The notes under the pieces are model-generated. The model was not told where the DNA came from. It worked only from the letters and a program-made list of their open reading frames with translations, and did no database searches. Positions 7,027 through 18,170 of a stretch of DNA of 46,482 bases are shown here, one piece after another. The position numbers and the translations under genes are program-made. Numbering within the stretch: position 1 is the stretch's first letter; every line of letters starts with the position of its first letter. Source of the stretch: Lachnospiraceae bacterium (GTDB taxonomy: Bacteria; Bacillota; Clostridia; Lachnospirales; Lachnospiraceae); NCBI GenBank assembly GCA_017612555.1, contig JAGAFR010000029.1, forward strand, positions 1-46,482, read 5' to 3'.

Positions 7027-8078
7027 TGAACACGATATACAAAAGCGTGGATGCAGGAAATATCGATCAGTCGGTCATTAAAGAAGCCGGGCAGATCGTA
7101 CGCCGCGGAGGACTGGTGGCGTTTCCGACGGAAACGGTATACGGACTCGGAGGAGATGCATTAAGCCCTTCATCCTCGAAGAAGATATATGAAGCAAAGG
7201 GTCGTCCGTCTGACAACCCGCTGATAGTGCACATAGCCGATATGGATGATCTTGACCGTATCGCTGAGAATATACCCAAGGCGGCATATGCCCTTGCAGA
7301 CAGATACTGGCCGGGACCTCTAACGATGATCTTTAAGAAAAAAAGCGTTGTTCCTTCCGAGACGACGGGGGGCCTTGATACGGTAGCTGTAAGGTTTCCG
7401 TCACACCCCGTGGCGCAGGCTCTTATCAAAGCTTCCGGCGGGTACATAGCGGCGCCTTCAGCCAACATTTCCGGAAGACCTTCTCCGACAAGCGGAGATC
7501 ATGTCAGGCAGGATATGGACGGGCGGATAGATATGATAATAGATTCCGGGCCGTGCGACATCGGGCTTGAGTCCACGATAATAGATCTGTCGACGGATGT
7601 TCCGATGATGCTCCGACCGGGATTTGTGAGTGCCGAAATGCTCCGGCAGGTGGTGGGAGAACTTGATACGGATCCGGCTGTTTTTCATAAGGCGGGTGCC
7701 GATATAAGGCCGAAAGCTCCCGGTATGAAATACAGGCATTATGCTCCGAAAGGAAAGGTTGCGATCGTATCGGGTAACAGAGACGACGTGATACGGTATA
7801 TCAGGGATAAGATTGACGGGAATAAAGGCAAAGTGAGAACGGCAGTGCTTTCCGATTCGGAAGACGCCGGGCAGTTTAAAGAGGCTGATCTTGTCGCGGA
7901 TATGGGAGAGCGAAGCGACGAGTCGGCCATCGCCTCAAGGCTGTATGACATGCTCCGCGCATGCGATGATGAAAATATAGAGGAGATATATTCCGAAGAG
8001 TTTAATACCCCGCAGCTGGGGCAGGCGATAATGAACAGGCTCATAAAGGCTGCAGGTCATAATACGATAAAGGTTTAG
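7026..8078 (+). CDS. tsaC: L-threonylcarbamoyladenylate synthase (Sua5/TsaC type)
   Basis: A 350-residue Sua5-type enzyme making threonylcarbamoyl-AMP for the t6A modification of ANN-decoding tRNAs. Visible motifs are FPTETVYGLGGDAL, KGRPSDNPLIVHI, RYWPGPLTMIF and PSANISGRPSPTS. The C-terminal Sua5 domain begins after APGMKYRHYAP. The length fits Sua5 with its extra domain rather than short TsaC. Start choice is uncertain: ATG 7026 or the adjacent GTG 7023; GAGGAGGGG at 7003-7011 serves either. The start overlaps the preceding stop (GTGATG). Confidence 0.93.
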   Translation: MNTIYKSVDAGNIDQSVIKEAGQIVRRGGLVAFPTETVYGLGGDALSPSSSKKIYEAKGRPSDNPLIVHIADMDDLDRIAENIPKAAYALADRYWPGPLTMIFKKKSVVPSETTGGLDTVAVRFPSHPVAQALIKASGGYIAAPSANISGRPSPTSGDHVRQDMDGRIDMIIDSGPCDIGLESTIIDLSTDVPMMLRPGFVSAEMLRQVVGELDTDPAVFHKAGADIRPKAPGMKYRHYAPKGKVAIVSGNRDDVIRYIRDKIDGNKGKVRTAVLSDSEDAGQFKEADLVADMGERSDESAIASRLYDMLRACDDENIEEIYSEEFNTPQLGQAIMNRLIKAAGHNTIKV

Positions 8079-8088
8079 GAGAAAAGAG

Positions 8089-8535
8089 ATGAAGGTTGCG
8101 ATAGGCGCCGATCACGGCGCATTTGACAGAAAATCAGAGGTGATCGAGCATTTACGCTCCACGGGACATGAGGTCAAGGACTTCGGAACATATACGCCCG
8201 ACAGTTGTGATTATCCCGCAATAGGAAGAAGCGTAGCCGAGGCGGTGGCGTCCGGAGAGTATGACAGAGGCATCGTAATGTGCACAACGGGTATAGGGAT
8301 CTCAATCGTTGCAAACAAGGTGCGTGGGATCAGATGTGCACTCTGCTCTGATGTTACGAGTGCAAAGCTTACAAGGCTGCACAACGATGCGAACATGCTT
8401 TCCATGGGAGCAGGTATTATAGGCCCGAACCTTACGATGGACATAGTAGATATGTTCATGAACACTGAGTTTTCAAACGAAGAAAAGCACGTCAGAAGGA
8501 TTTCGCAAATAGTAGAGATGGAGGACAAGGCATGA
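8089..8535 (+). CDS. rpiB: Ribose-5-phosphate isomerase B
   Basis: A 148-residue protein with GADHGAF at the N-terminus (Asp8, His9) and the catalytic Cys65 in [10 protein letters not shown], followed by [11 protein letters not shown] and [14 protein letters not shown]. These are the RpiB/LacAB active-site signatures for interconverting ribose 5-phosphate and ribulose 5-phosphate. The SD AGGAGAA lies just upstream. The stop overlaps upp by four bases (ATGA), so the two are likely co-translated. Ribose phosphate supply fits the neighbouring uracil salvage gene. Confidence 0.95.
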   Translation: MKVAIGADHGAFDRKSEVIEHLRSTGHEVKDFGTYTPDSCDYPAIGRSVAEAVASGEYDRGIVMCTTGIGISIVANKVRGIRCALCSDVTSAKLTRLHNDANMLSMGAGIIGPNLTMDIVDMFMNTEFSNEEKHVRRISQIVEMEDKA

Positions 8536-9179
8536 AACAGTATCCGGGAATCGACAACATTTACGTAATGGATCATCCGCTCATTCAGCACAAGATCGGA
8601 TATATCAGAAGGACTGATACGGGAACGAAGGATTTCCGTCAGACGATCGGTGAGATAGCGATGCTCATCTGTTATGAGGCAACAAGGAATCTGGAACTTG
8701 AGGATGTGGAGATCGAAACTCCGATCTGCAAGACAACTGCCAAGACCCTGAAGGGTAAAAAGATGGCGATCGTCCCGATCCTTCGTGCAGGACTTGGAAT
8801 GGTAGACGGATTGTTAAATATGATCCCTACGGCAAAGGTAGGACACATCGGTCTGTACCGCGATCCCGAAACACTTAAGCCTGTGGAGTACTATTGCAAG
8901 CTTCCCGAAGACTGTGCAAACAGAGAAGTGTTTGTTGTAGACCCTATGCTTGCAACGGGCGGATCCTCAAGCGCTGCTATCACGATGCTCAAGAACAAGG
9001 GCTGCACCCACATTCATTTCATGTGCATAATCGGTGCTCCCGAGGGAGTTGCGGTGATGCACAGGGATCATCCGGATGTTGATGTATATATCGGAGCGCT
9101 TGATGAAAAGCTCAATGATCACGGTTATATAGTTCCCGGTCTCGGAGATGCGGGAGACAGGATCTTCGGTACAAAGTGA
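8532..9179 (+). CDS. upp: Uracil phosphoribosyltransferase
   Basis: A 215-residue enzyme that converts uracil and PRPP to UMP. It begins with [15 protein letters not shown] and carries the PRPP-binding loop [15 protein letters not shown] near residue 140 and [24 protein letters not shown] at the end, all typical of Upp. ATG 8532 overlaps the rpiB stop, with GGAGGA at 8520-8525 as SD. The next gene, a dCMP deaminase, overlaps its stop, forming a small pyrimidine salvage group. Confidence 0.97.
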   Translation: MKQYPGIDNIYVMDHPLIQHKIGYIRRTDTGTKDFRQTIGEIAMLICYEATRNLELEDVEIETPICKTTAKTLKGKKMAIVPILRAGLGMVDGLLNMIPTAKVGHIGLYRDPETLKPVEYYCKLPEDCANREVFVVDPMLATGGSSSAAITMLKNKGCTHIHFMCIIGAPEGVAVMHRDHPDVDVYIGALDEKLNDHGYIVPGLGDAGDRIFGTK

Positions 9180-9664
9180 TGAGTGACAAAAGACAGGATT
9201 ACATTTCATGGGATGAGTATTTTATGGCGGTGGCAAAGCTTGCCGGCATGAGATCCAAGGATCCCAATACACAGGTCGGAGCGTGTATCGTTAGTCAGGA
9301 TAATAAGATCCTTTCGATGGGTTACAACGGGTTTCCGAGAGGGTGTTCAGATGATGAATTTCCCTGGGCCAGAGAGGGCGAGACTCTTGAGACGAAATAC
9401 GTCTATACGGTCCACAGCGAACTTAACGCGATACTTAACTACAGAGGCGGAAGCCTTGAGGGGGCAAAGCTGTATGTGTCACTGTTCCCGTGTAATGAAT
9501 GCGCCAAGGCGATCATCCAGAGCGGCATCAAGACGATCATATACGACTGTGACAAATATGGCAGCACCGATCCTTTCATAGCATCAAAAAAGATGCTCGA
9601 TGCAGCGGGGGTTGCCTATTACAGATACGAGCCTTCGGGAAGAGAGATCACGATATCGGTTTAA
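9179..9664 (+). CDS. comEB: Deoxycytidylate (dCMP) deaminase
   Basis: A 161-residue zinc-dependent deaminase turning dCMP into dUMP for thymidylate synthesis. Zinc and catalytic residues are visible: His79 and Glu81 in VHSELNAIL, Cys105 and Cys108 in PCNEC. The N-terminal DPNTQVGACIV is also characteristic. ATG 9179 overlaps the upp stop (TGATG); an in-frame GTG at 9176 is an alternative. The homologue in Bacillus lies in the late competence operon (comEB), but nothing here suggests a competence role. Confidence 0.92.
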   Translation: MSDKRQDYISWDEYFMAVAKLAGMRSKDPNTQVGACIVSQDNKILSMGYNGFPRGCSDDEFPWAREGETLETKYVYTVHSELNAILNYRGGSLEGAKLYVSLFPCNECAKAIIQSGIKTIIYDCDKYGSTDPFIASKKMLDAAGVAYYRYEPSGREITISV

Positions 9665-9665
9665 C

Positions 9666-10844
9666 ATGCACTTACGCACATTCAGATACAACTTAATAGC
9701 ATATTTGCTGTGTGCGGTCTGCACCGTTTCCTGGATCGGACAGGAGGCTGCAGTTCCCGTAAGGGCATCCGTGGAAGATACTTCCAAGAAGATCAAGGAG
9801 GCTGAGCAGTTAAAAAAGGCCACCGAAGAGATGAAGGATGCCACAGAGCAGAAAAAGGAAGGACTCATGGACCAGAAGCAGGAGCTTGAGTCTTACCTTA
9901 AGGAGCTTAATGATAATCTGACAAAGATCACCGATAATATCGGTGAGATAGAGGATCGTATTGCATCCAAACAGGAAGAGATAGAAGACGCCATGGAAGA
10001 GCTTGAAGTGGCCAAAGGCGAAGAAGCGGATCAGTACGAGCTGATGAAGAAGCGCATTAAATTCATGTATGAGCGCGGAGACAGATCGATCGTTAATACT
10101 TTTTTCTCTTCCAGAAGCTATGCTGATTTTCTGAATAAGGCTGAGTATACGACCCGTGTCGAGGATTACGACAAGAAGATGTACGACAACCTTGCGCAGA
10201 TCCGCAAGGACGTTGAGGAAAAAGAGAGCGTACTCCGTGAGGAGGAAGAACAGCTTCAGAGCCTTAAGAAGCAGGCGCAGACCGAAGAAAAGAAAGTCAA
10301 TAATCTCGTGACTTCGACCAACGGATCGATAGCGCAGACCGACGGTCAGATATCCGCAGCCGAGCTTGAAACGGCCGCATATGAAGCGGAGCTTGCAGCT
10401 CAGGAAGAGAACCTGGCAGCTCTTCGAAAGCAGCTTGCCGAAGAACAGGCAATGATAGCAAAGGCATCCAAGATGGCATGGCGTGATATATCCGAGCTGG
10501 AGTTCCAGGATGGAGACAGAGATCTTCTTGCGTGCCTTATATATTGTGAAGCGGGCAATCAGCCGTATACGGGACAGGTTGCGGTGGGAGCCGTGGTGAT
10601 CAACCGTGTAAGATCCGCCGCATATCCCAATACCGTTTCCGGAGTCATATATCAGAGCAGACAGTTTTCTCCGGTAGGAAGCGGAAGACTGGCAACCCGT
10701 CTGGCACTCGGTGCAACATCAGCGTGCTATCAGGCGGCAGACGAAGCGATGAGAGGAGCTACGCCTGTGGGGAACTGCCTGTATTTCAGAACTGTCATTC
10801 CGGAAATTAACGGAACGATAATCGGAGATCATGTTTTTTACTGA
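9666..10844 (+). CDS. Secreted coiled-coil cell wall hydrolase with SleB-type domain
   Basis: A 392-residue protein with an N-terminal signal segment (LIAYLLCAVCTVSWIG, about 9-25). A long coiled coil rich in E/K/Q follows to about residue 270, like PcsB/CwlO regulators, and then a hydrolase_2 (SleB) domain. The catalytic domain contains LIYCEAGNQPYTGQVAVGAVVINRV with the expected glutamate, and SRQFSPV. SleB enzymes are lytic transglycosylases of peptidoglycan; the coiled coil suggests control by FtsEX-like partners (inference). ATG 9666 starts right after the preceding stop with no SD, so translation is probably coupled. It is the last gene before the ATP synthase promoter. Confidence 0.85.
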   Translation: MHLRTFRYNLIAYLLCAVCTVSWIGQEAAVPVRASVEDTSKKIKEAEQLKKATEEMKDATEQKKEGLMDQKQELESYLKELNDNLTKITDNIGEIEDRIASKQEEIEDAMEELEVAKGEEADQYELMKKRIKFMYERGDRSIVNTFFSSRSYADFLNKAEYTTRVEDYDKKMYDNLAQIRKDVEEKESVLREEEEQLQSLKKQAQTEEKKVNNLVTSTNGSIAQTDGQISAAELETAAYEAELAAQEENLAALRKQLAEEQAMIAKASKMAWRDISELEFQDGDRDLLACLIYCEAGNQPYTGQVAVGAVVINRVRSAAYPNTVSGVIYQSRQFSPVGSGRLATRLALGATSACYQAADEAMRGATPVGNCLYFRTVIPEINGTIIGDHVFY

Positions 10845-10860
10845 CGATATGTCATATGTA

Positions 10861-10889
10861 TAGACTTTTTGAGCTTTCGCGGTTATACT
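10861..10889 (+). promoter_or_regulatory. Probable SigA promoter of the atp operon
   Basis: TAGACT (10861-10866) and TATACT (10884-10889) have a 17-bp spacing. The predicted start, near 10896, falls at or just before the first start codon of atpZ, leaving almost no leader. Confidence 0.5.
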
Positions 10890-10902
10890 ATTCAATGTGA
10901 CT

Positions 10903-11217
10903 ATGAAGTACCAGAAGGAAGTATTTCGAAATCTTACACTAGTGTTACAGTTTGGGATCAATATGATCATTCCGATACTGCTGTGTACATTCGCCGGGAT
11001 ATTTCTGGACAGACTGTTTTCCACTTCGTTCATAGTGATAATCATGTTCTTTCTGGGAGCCTTGGCCGGCTTTCGCAACATATTCGTATTTGCGAAGAAC
11101 ATGAACAAACACACTACACATTTGGGCAGTGATACGGACGAAAAAGTGTCCGGACATGCCGAAGAAGATTTTGCAGAAAAGATGGACAGGGTATACAGGG
11201 ATCATATGAATGAATAG
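10903..11217 (+). CDS. atpZ: AtpZ/AtpI-family ATP synthase accessory protein
   Basis: A 104-residue protein (106 if GTG 10897 is used) with two membrane helices: INMIIPILLCTFAGIFLDRLF and IVIIMFFLGALAGFRNIFVF. The GIFLD and GALAGFRN motifs match the AtpZ/AtpI subfamily, thought to help assemble the c ring or import Mg2+. The tail is hydrophilic and acidic. No SD precedes either start, and the predicted transcription start is at the codon, so a leaderless mRNA is possible. The end overlaps atpI by eight bases. Confidence 0.8.
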   Translation: MKYQKEVFRNLTLVLQFGINMIIPILLCTFAGIFLDRLFSTSFIVIIMFFLGALAGFRNIFVFAKNMNKHTTHLGSDTDEKVSGHAEEDFAEKMDRVYRDHMNE

Positions 11218-11614
11218 GCTCAGGATCATCTTAAGAGACAATCATACCCTCCATGAAATGATGATAGGTATAGCAGCGGCCAATGCGGTTCTGGCCATCA
11301 TTGCTTTATTTGTCGGTGACAGAAAACCGGCACTTTCCGCAGTCGCGATCGGTATGGTGACTGCAATCATATATACGATCCACATGGCAGTGACTGTTGA
11401 TGATGCTCTCTGTCTTGATGAAAAGGGGGCGGCGGCAGAGCTTCGCAAGAACATGCTGATAAGATATTTGTTCGTATGTGTGGTCGTGGCCGTAAGCATT
11501 TACACGAAGGTTGCTCATCCGGTATTTCTCGTACTGTCGGTGATCACCATCAAAGCAGGTGCATATCTGCAGCCTTCCGTACATAAATTAATCCGTAGGA
11601 GGAAAGATAATTGA
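11210..11614 (+). CDS. atpI: ATP synthase subunit I (AtpI)
   Basis: A 134-residue membrane protein with four hydrophobic segments (about 17-36, 41-63, 84-100 and 103-121) and a basic C-terminus ending HKLIRRRKDN. Position between atpZ and atpB, size and topology fit the ATP synthase I chain, an assembly factor for the c ring. Sequence conservation in this family is low, so the call rests mainly on context. Its TGA overlaps the TTG start of atpB. Confidence 0.75.
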   Translation: MNRLRIILRDNHTLHEMMIGIAAANAVLAIIALFVGDRKPALSAVAIGMVTAIIYTIHMAVTVDDALCLDEKGAAAELRKNMLIRYLFVCVVVAVSIYTKVAHPVFLVLSVITIKAGAYLQPSVHKLIRRRKDN

Positions 11615-12330
11615 ACGGTGTTCTTCTGGCATCAGATGTCAACTTCATGATCAAGGGAATATTCTCTTATCAGCTGTTCGGCAATACTGTATGGATCACA
11701 ACGACTCATGTTAGTCTCTTGATAGTTCTTCTGCTTTTCGCAGTTTTTTCCATATGCGCTCATCATGTGATAGTAAATGCGGATCCTTATGCCAAGCCCG
11801 GCACGTTTCAGAACATAGTCGAGCTTATGGTGGAGATGCTTGACAATATGATCACGGGTTGTATGGGCAAGAGCGCGCCGAAGTTCCTCGGTTATATTTC
11901 CACATTATTCGCATTCATACTTGTGAGCAACATCTCGGGACTGTTGGGGCTTCGTCCGCCCACAGCCGACTATGGCGTAACGTTCCCCCTCGGTGTTATC
12001 ACATTCTGCCTTATATTCTTCAACAAGATCAAGCATCAGGGCGTTGGCGGATTCATAAAGGGATTGTGCGATCCGTGGCCGATATGGGCTCCTATCAACA
12101 TCATCGGAGATCTGGCGGTTCCGGTATCGATCTCGCTGCGTCTGTTTGCAAATATACTTTCAGGTACGGTCATGATGGCACTTGTCTACGGGCTGCTCAC
12201 CAAGATAGCATGGGGCTGGCCGGGATTTTTGCACTTGTATTTCGACCTGTTCTCAGGTGCGATCCAGACGTACGTATTTTGTATGCTCACAATGACGTAT
12301 GTAACGGATGCTATAGGAGCTGCAGATTAG
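11611..12330 (+). CDS. atpB: ATP synthase F0 subunit a
   Basis: A 239-residue integral membrane protein forming the ion half-channels. It shows FILVSNISGLLGLRPPTADYGVT and the essential arginine in SLRLFANILSG; the C-terminal helix carries SGAIQTYVFCMLTMTYV. The start is TTG 11611, supported by TAGGAGGA at 11597-11604; the alternative ATG further in would remove the N-terminus. A TTG start may hold translation below that of atpE. It is followed by a structured 138-base gap. Confidence 0.95.
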   Translation: MNGVLLASDVNFMIKGIFSYQLFGNTVWITTTHVSLLIVLLLFAVFSICAHHVIVNADPYAKPGTFQNIVELMVEMLDNMITGCMGKSAPKFLGYISTLFAFILVSNISGLLGLRPPTADYGVTFPLGVITFCLIFFNKIKHQGVGGFIKGLCDPWPIWAPINIIGDLAVPVSISLRLFANILSGTVMMALVYGLLTKIAWGWPGFLHLYFDLFSGAIQTYVFCMLTMTYVTDAIGAAD

Positions 12331-12335
12331 GGATA

Positions 12336-12402
12336 CCGCGAAGCGGAGGGACCCTTGTCTGCACCGCGAGCCCCCATTCTCCGAAGGAGAATCCCAATGG
12401 GC
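12336..12402 (+). promoter_or_regulatory. Structured atpB-atpE intercistronic region
   Basis: Two C(GAA)G-loop hairpins lie here: CCGC-GAA-GCGG (12336-12346) and ATTCTCC-GAA-GGAGAAT (12376-12392). The second can be extended by GCCC (12370-12373) with GGGC (12399-12402). In E. coli the segment ahead of atpE boosts translation of the multicopy c subunit; a similar role or mRNA processing is possible here. The rest, to 12468, is AT-rich with the atpE SD AGGAGG. Confidence 0.5.
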
Positions 12403-12447
12403 GAGCGTCCTAATCATACAGCTATATAATCTATATTATAGAACTAA

Positions 12448-12723
<276 letters not shown>

Positions 12724-12741
12724 TCATAAGGAGGCATTAGA

Positions 12742-13257
12742 ATGGAACGTCTTTTTGACTTGGATTTCCAACTGCTTCATGATGCAGTCATCACAGCGGT
12801 TGCCGTATTCGTTCTGTTCCTTTTCATGTCCTACATGCTGTTCAAACCGACGCGCGAGCTTCTTCGCAAGCGCCAGGAGAGGATCGAGGCTGATCTTGAA
12901 TCTGCAAGATCGGATAAGGATGATGCAGAGGCTCTGAAGAATGAGTATGAAGCAAAGATGGCAAACGCCCAGAAGGATGCAGATGCAGTTCTTGCCGAGG
13001 CGCGCCAGAAAGCTGTCAAGAATGAAGAGATGATCATATCCCAGGCCAAAGATGAAGCAGCGGGCATTATCCGTCAGGCTCATAATGAGGCAGAACTTGA
13101 AAAACGCAAGGTTGCCGATGAGGTTAAGACGCAGATCATCGATGTTGCGTCGGTTTTGGCCGGAAAGGTTGTCGCAGCCGGTATCGATACGAACATTCAG
13201 GATTCTCTGGTTGAGGAAACCCTGAAAGAAGTAGGTGAGAGCACATGGCAAAGCTAG
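12742..13257 (+). CDS. atpF: ATP synthase F0 subunit b
   Basis: A 171-residue protein with one N-terminal membrane helix (AVITAVAVFVLFLFMSYMLF, about 15-34) and a long charged helix rich in A/E/K/R (about 38-140) forming the peripheral stalk. RQERIEADLESAR and AEARQKA are typical b-subunit heptads. AAGGAGG lies upstream of ATG 12742. Its end overlaps atpH by 13 bases, implying coupled translation of the two stalk subunits. Confidence 0.95.
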   Translation: MERLFDLDFQLLHDAVITAVAVFVLFLFMSYMLFKPTRELLRKRQERIEADLESARSDKDDAEALKNEYEAKMANAQKDADAVLAEARQKAVKNEEMIISQAKDEAAGIIRQAHNEAELEKRKVADEVKTQIIDVASVLAGKVVAAGIDTNIQDSLVEETLKEVGESTWQS

Positions 13258-13799
13258 TCACGAAAACCTATGCGGATGCATTGTTTCAATTGGCTGTTGA
13301 AGAGAACAGAGTCGATGAGTTGTATTCGGAGGTAGAGACGCTTCTTGGTATACTCGATGCCAATCCGGAACTTGCGAAGGTCATGAGCCATCCGAGTGTG
13401 GACAAGAACGAGAAGCTCAGCGTCATCAAGAATATCTTCACGGGTAAAGTATCGGCCGAGGTATGCGGTCTTCTCTATCAGATAGTGGAAAAGGGAAGAT
13501 ACGAGGAGATCGACGGAATACTTGCATGCTTTATCGATGAAGTCAAGGAATACAAGAAGATCGGGGTTGCACAGGTTGTTACACCGACGGCTCTTACGGA
13601 TGCTCAGAAGAAGCGTATCGAGCAGAAGCTTCTTGATACTACCGATTATGTCAAGATGGAGATCGATTACAGGATCGATGAATCTCTTATCGGTGGCATG
13701 AGGATACGTATAGGCGATAAAGTCATCGACAGCAGTATATCCACTAAAATAAATGAACTGGCGAAGAATCTTCGCCGGATTCAGATAAGTACAGTATAG
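13245..13799 (+). CDS. atpH: ATP synthase F1 subunit delta
   Basis: A 184-residue protein starting VTKTYADALFQLAVEENRVDEL, the normal delta N-domain signature, and ending with DESLIGGMRIRIGDKVIDSSI, the conserved C-terminal motif of OSCP/delta. It joins the b dimer to the top of the F1 hexamer. The start lies within the atpF 3' end; the upstream GTAGGTGAG at 13231-13239 may act as SD. Confidence 0.96.
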   Translation: MAKLVTKTYADALFQLAVEENRVDELYSEVETLLGILDANPELAKVMSHPSVDKNEKLSVIKNIFTGKVSAEVCGLLYQIVEKGRYEEIDGILACFIDEVKEYKKIGVAQVVTPTALTDAQKKRIEQKLLDTTDYVKMEIDYRIDESLIGGMRIRIGDKVIDSSISTKINELAKNLRRIQISTV

Positions 13800-15320
<1,521 letters not shown>

Positions 15321-15339
15321 AATAGGTGGTGTGTAGATA

Positions 15340-16248
15340 ATGGCGTCGATGCGCGACATCAAAAGACGTAAAACAGGAATACAGTCTACCCAGCAGATAA
15401 CCAAAGCTATGAAGCTTGTATCCACGGTCAAGCTTCAGAGAGCCAAGGCGAGAGCGGAGCAGAACAAGAACTACACAATGCTCATGTATGATACGATAGT
15501 TTCGATAATCAACAAGTCGGGATATATCGATCATCCGCTCATGAAGCCCAACGGTTCAAACAAGAAAGCAGTCATCCTCATTACTTCAAACCGCGGTCTT
15601 GCCGGAGGATACAACAGCAACATCATCAAGCTTGTAACGGGAAGCGGTTGGAGTACCGATGAGACGCTTGTGTATGCGATAGGAAAAAAAGGCCGTGACG
15701 GCGTAAGAAGAAAAGGCTTTGAGATAGCATTCGACAGTTCGGACATGATCGAAGAGCCTATATATGCCGATGCCATGGATCTGGCCGATGATCTTCTTGA
15801 TAAATACTCAGCAGGGGAGATAGGAGAGATCTATATCGCATATACGATCTTTAAAAATACGGTAGTTCACGTTCCGAAGCTCCAGAAGCTGCTCCCCCTC
15901 GGTAAGGAAAGCACCCCTACCGAATCGGTTGCGGGCAGGGAAGGAGAGGAAACGATACTTCCGGATGCCGAACAGGAAAGTGCCAAGCGTGCGCTCATGA
16001 CCTACGAGCCGGATTCGGACGAGGCACTGTCGGCTATCATACCGAAGTATGTGACAAGTCTGATATACGGAGCGCTGATTGAGGCGGTGGCCAGTGAAAA
16101 CGGTGCCAGAATGCAGGCAATGGATTCTGCTACAGATAATGCGGAGAAGATGATCTCCACGCTGGAACTTCAGTATAACCGTGCAAGACAGGGCGCGATC
16201 ACACAGGAATTGACCGAGATAATCGGGGGAGCTGAGGCATTAAGTTGA
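15340..16248 (+). CDS. atpG: ATP synthase F1 subunit gamma
   Basis: A 302-residue rotor shaft protein starting MASMRDIKRRKTGIQSTQQITKAMKLVS and ending with NRARQGAITQELTEIIGGAEAL, both diagnostic of gamma. ITSNRGLAGGYNSN is also conserved. A middle stretch of about 20 residues (STPTESVAGREGEETILPDAEQES region, given here by end points only: about 186-209) is acidic and variable, as in many Firmicutes. It is immediately followed by the second copy of the 31-nt repeat, which separates it from atpD. Confidence 0.97.
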   Translation: MASMRDIKRRKTGIQSTQQITKAMKLVSTVKLQRAKARAEQNKNYTMLMYDTIVSIINKSGYIDHPLMKPNGSNKKAVILITSNRGLAGGYNSNIIKLVTGSGWSTDETLVYAIGKKGRDGVRRKGFEIAFDSSDMIEEPIYADAMDLADDLLDKYSAGEIGEIYIAYTIFKNTVVHVPKLQKLLPLGKESTPTESVAGREGEETILPDAEQESAKRALMTYEPDSDEALSAIIPKYVTSLIYGALIEAVASENGARMQAMDSATDNAEKMISTLELQYNRARQGAITQELTEIIGGAEALS

Positions 16249-16279
16249 GGCGACACACCTTAGCCGACCCACGAAGCAA
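16249..16279 (+). repeat. 31-nt intergenic repeat, copy 2 (between atpG and atpD)
   Basis: Begins immediately after the atpG TGA and matches 2533-2563 at 29 of 31 bases, including CGACACACCTTAGC and CGAAGCAA. After it come about 13 AT-rich bases and the SD of atpD. The copy is transcribed within the atp mRNA. Function unknown. Confidence 0.75.
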
Positions 16280-16289
16280 TAGAAACTAA

Positions 16290-17711
<1,422 letters not shown>

Positions 17712-17720
17712 GGAGTAGTC

Positions 17721-18125
17721 ATGGCAGGTACGTTTCATCTCAAGGTCACCAGTCCCGACAGGATATTTTTCGAAGGCGAAGTGACAATGGTTGAGATCAA
17801 TACAACGGAAGGGCAGATAGGTGTTCTTCCGAACCATATACCGCTTACAAGCGTTCTGGCACCGGGAGTGTGTTATCTGCACGTTCCTGACGGTGACCCG
17901 AAAGTATGTGCGATCCACGGCGGATTCTTTGAGATCCTTCAGGATTCGATGACGATACTTGCGGAAGTATGTGAGTGGCCGGATGAGATCGATGTCGGAA
18001 GGGCAGAGGCAGCAAGAGTCCGAGCAGAGAGGCGGCTATCGGAAAGCAAGGACGGAACAGATCTGGGACGTGCGATCCTTGCACTGAAGAGAAGTGTGGC
18101 AAGGATCGAAGCAGCTGGGAAATGA
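17721..18125 (+). CDS. atpC: ATP synthase F1 subunit epsilon
   Basis: A 134-residue protein with the epsilon beta-sandwich signature FHLKVTSPDRIFFEGEV, TTEGQIGVLPNHIPLTSVL and IHGGFFEI, followed by a two-helix C-terminal domain (AEAARVRAERRLSES to the end). It links gamma to the c ring and may inhibit ATP hydrolysis. It is the last atp gene, and a terminator hairpin starts six bases after its stop. Confidence 0.96.
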   Translation: MAGTFHLKVTSPDRIFFEGEVTMVEINTTEGQIGVLPNHIPLTSVLAPGVCYLHVPDGDPKVCAIHGGFFEILQDSMTILAEVCEWPDEIDVGRAEAARVRAERRLSESKDGTDLGRAILALKRSVARIEAAGK

Positions 18126-18130
18126 TTTTG

Positions 18131-18166
18131 ATGACGGCGAAGGATACTTCGTCGTCATACTTTTAT
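18131..18166 (+). terminator. Terminator of the atp operon
   Basis: ATGACGGCGAAG (18131-18142) pairs with CTTCGTCGTCAT (18147-18158), with one G-T pair and a GATA loop, followed by ACTTTTATT. The next gene starts only a few bases later. Confidence 0.8.
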
Positions 18167-18170
18167 TCAA

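Noticed and set aside
12724-13251. 175-codon open frame on the - strand over atpF
   Set aside because: It mirrors an obvious atpF gene, has no SD and no family pattern; likely a shadow of biased codon use.
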